This document shows positions 6,363 through 7,847 of a stretch of DNA of 7,847 bases, piece after piece. The DNA is from Paracoccus sp. (in: a-proteobacteria). GTDB lineage: Bacteria; Pseudomonadota; Alphaproteobacteria; Rhodobacterales; Rhodobacteraceae. The DNA is taken from the NCBI GenBank assembly GCA_018056045.1, contig JAGPGI010000106.1, forward strand, positions 1 through 7,847. The letters run 5' to 3'. Numbering within the stretch: the first letter of the stretch is position 1; each line of letters begins with the position of its first letter. The notes beneath the pieces were generated by a model, which saw only the letters and a list, made by a program, of their open reading frames with translations, was not told where the DNA came from and searched no databases. The translations under genes were made by a program, and so were the position numbers.

Positions 6363-7232
6363 CTAGCGCAGCCGGCCGATGCTGTAGCGCGGATTTTCCG
6401 AGCGCAGCGCCAGCCATTCGTTCAGCATGGCCGTGTCGGGATGTTCGACATCTGGGCCGAACTGGTCATGCGCCAGCCCACCCGAGACGAAGAGCGCGTC
6501 GATCCCCTCGCCCGCGGCGCCGGGAATGTCGGTGGCGATGCCGTCGCCCACGGCCAGATAGCGCGTGTCCTCGGGCAGGCCCAGCTTGCGCCGCGCCATG
6601 TCATAGATCGGCGGATGCGGCTTGCCGAAATAAAGCGACTTGCCGCCGATATCCTCGTAAAGCTCGGCCAGCGCCCCGGCGCAGTAAAGCCGCTTTTCGC
6701 CCAGATCGACGACCACGTCGGGATTGGCGCACAAAAGCGGCAGGCCCGCCTCGCGCGCCAGCATCAGCCGGGCGCGATAATCGTCGGGGACCTCGGTCAG
6801 ATCGTCGAAAAGGCCACAGCAGACGATGCCCTCGGCCTGATCCAGTTCCACGCGCTGGATGGCGGGGGCGTCCTGCCATTCGGCGGGGATATCGGTGAAG
6901 AAGCCCTCGTCCTTGGGCTGGGCGATGGCCCAGACCTTGCGCCCGACCGCGCCCGCGAACATCGCGTCCTGCGCCGCATCGCCCGAGCTGACGATCAGGT
7001 CATAGGCGTCGCGCGGCACGCCCATGCGGTCCAGCTGATCGCGCACATAGGGTGCCGGGCGCGGCGCGTTGGTCATCAGGACCACGCGCCCGCCCTGTTT
7101 GCGGAAATCCTGCAGGGCGGCGACAGCCTCGGGATAGGGGGCGACGCCGTTGTGCAGGCAGCCCCAGAGGTCGCAGAACAGCACGTCGTAATCGGCCGCG
7201 ATCTCGGCCAGCGAATTGATGATCTGCGTCAT
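6363..7232 (-). CDS. HAD superfamily subclass IIA protein (TIGR01459-like), 289 aa
   Basis: Soluble HAD-fold protein of the NagD/pyridoxal-phosphatase-like subclass IIA; substrate unknown. Seen: motif I CDLWGCLHNG with nucleophile Asp21, motif II LMTNAP with Thr54, motif III GKPHPPIYD with Lys204, and motif IV VGDGIATDIPGA with Asp230 and Asp235. The class II cap lies between motifs II and III, about residues 58-198. The residue two after the nucleophile, normally the general acid/base aspartate, is Trp23. From memory this DxWG form is shared by alphaproteobacterial relatives, so it is a family feature and not a sequencing error. The ATG at 7230-7232 has AGGAA (complement of 7239-7243) six bases upstream. 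The gene begins 13 bases after ppaC ends, so the two are probably co-transcribed. Confidence 0.88.
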   Translation of the reverse strand: MTQIINSLAEIAADYDVLFCDLWGCLHNGVAPYPEAVAALQDFRKQGGRVVLMTNAPRPAPYVRDQLDRMGVPRDAYDLIVSSGDAAQDAMFAGAVGRKVWAIAQPKDEGFFTDIPAEWQDAPAIQRVELDQAEGIVCCGLFDDLTEVPDDYRARLMLAREAGLPLLCANPDVVVDLGEKRLYCAGALAELYEDIGGKSLYFGKPHPPIYDMARRKLGLPEDTRYLAVGDGIATDIPGAAGEGIDALFVSGGLAHDQFGPDVEHPDTAMLNEWLALRSENPRYSIGRLR

Positions 7233-7238
7233 GGAGCG

Positions 7239-7243
7239 TTCCT
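7239..7243 (-). promoter_or_regulatory. Shine-Dalgarno AGGAA for the HAD gene
   Basis: The complement of these bases reads AGGAA and lies six bases before the ATG, inside the 13-base gap after ppaC. It is one of the clearest ribosome binding sites in the window and fixes the HAD start codon. Confidence 0.7.
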
Positions 7244-7245
7244 AA

Positions 7246-7847
7246 TCAGATGGCCAAAGCCGGGATGATCTGCTTTTTGCGTGACATGATGCCGGGCAGC
7301 AGGACGCTGTCGCCGGAAACCGTGGCGTTGAAGCTTTTCTCGGCGACCTGTTTCACGAAGTCGTTGGGGACCAGCAGCGTCGCCTGTTCGTTCAGGATGT
7401 CAACGATGAACAGCAGCACCTCATCGGCGCCATCGGCCGAGGCGACGCCCGGCATGGCGGCCATCAGCGCGGCCTTGCGGTCCAGCAGCACCTGCGGCGC
7501 GGTGGTTTCCAGAACCGAGACGCGCAACTGCTTGCCGCCCAGCTCGTATTCCTTGCTGTCCATGCGCAAGAGCGCCTCTTCCGAGAAGGCCGAGACATCG
7601 GACTTGGCCGCGAACATCTCGGCGGCATAGTCGGGGATCGACAGGCCCAGATCGCGGGCCAGCTTTTCGGCCACGGCGCGGTCATGGGGGGTGGTCGTCG
7701 GGCTGCGGAATTCCAGCGTGTCCGACAGGATGCAGGTCAGCATCGCGGCCTTGATGGCGCGCGGCGCGCGGGCCAGATCCTCGTCGCCGATCAGGTCATG
7801 CATGATCGTCGCCGTGCAGGCCAGCGGACGCATGGTGATGTTGATCG
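7246..7847 (-). CDS. ppaC: Manganese-dependent (family II) inorganic pyrophosphatase, C-terminal 199 residues (cut by right window edge)
   Basis: Hydrolyses pyrophosphate to phosphate, driving biosynthetic reactions in the cytosol. The frame enters from the right edge as INITMRPLACTATI and matches the Bacillus subtilis PpaC pattern: RPxxCTATI, then ILSDTLEFRSPTTTPHD with the metal-binding Asp, then MDSKEYELGGKQLRVSVLE, then the C-terminal substrate-binding SRKKQIIPAL. The family is about 305-310 residues, so roughly the first 107, including the DHH metal motif, lie outside. The internal ATG at 7831-7833 is not a plausible start, because conserved sequence continues upstream of it. It is unrelated in fold to the E. 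coli-type Ppa. The HAD gene follows after 13 bases. Confidence 0.92.
   Translation of the reverse strand, partial: INITMRPLACTATIMHDLIGDEDLARAPRAIKAAMLTCILSDTLEFRSPTTTPHDRAVAEKLARDLGLSIPDYAAEMFAAKSDVSAFSEEALLRMDSKEYELGGKQLRVSVLETTAPQVLLDRKAALMAAMPGVASADGADEVLLFIVDILNEQATLLVPNDFVKQVAEKSFNATVSGDSVLLPGIMSRKKQIIPALAI

Noticed and set aside
5412..7268. A 618-codon plus-strand open frame antisense to ribF and the HAD gene
   Set aside because: It has no recognisable domain, is rich in Ala, Arg, His and Gln as antisense frames of GC-rich genes usually are, and covers two well-supported genes on the other strand. It is a shadow frame.

Overview
The window looks like an ordinary, tightly packed chromosomal housekeeping region of a high-GC alphaproteobacterium, most likely a Rhodobacterales member close to Paracoccus. 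The reasons are the strong G/C third-position bias, the fused IspD-IspF enzyme (a known alpha/epsilon-proteobacterial arrangement), a family II pyrophosphatase, a YcgN/UPF0260 protein beside RibF, and an alphaproteobacterial-type HAD-IIA protein. Genus assignment is inference from protein style; no rRNA is present. I see no mobile element, tRNA, CRISPR array or phage gene.

Layout. On the minus strand at the left, rpiA (787-1512) runs into gor (1-790, cut by the window edge); their stop and start overlap by four bases. A 190-bp divergent intergenic region (1513-1702) separates rpiA from a plus-strand operon: ispDF (1703-2845), pgpA (2854-3351) and pncC (3348-3815). That operon meets a minus-strand group head-on at 3812-3815, where the two stop codons share the bases CTAG. 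Reading right to left, the minus-strand group is ppaC (cut by the right edge), a HAD-IIA protein (6363-7232), then, after a 138-bp gap, ribF (5292-6224), ycgN (4852-5292) and ltaE (3812-4855). The last three overlap by one and four bases.

Function. rpiA belongs to the pentose phosphate pathway, and gor spends NADPH to regenerate glutathione. ispDF makes isoprenoid precursors by the MEP pathway, pgpA completes phosphatidylglycerol synthesis, and pncC recycles nicotinamide mononucleotide. ribF makes FMN and FAD, ycgN is a conserved cysteine-cluster protein of unknown role, and ltaE cleaves threonine-type beta-hydroxy amino acids. ppaC hydrolyses pyrophosphate.

No clear undescribed system is visible. 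The observations most worth checking are a HAD protein whose second catalytic aspartate is tryptophan, a serine in the NADPH-binding glycine motif of Gor, a perfect hairpin over the shared convergent stops, a repeated dyad in the rpiA/ispDF intergenic region, and the ribF-ycgN-ltaE coupling.
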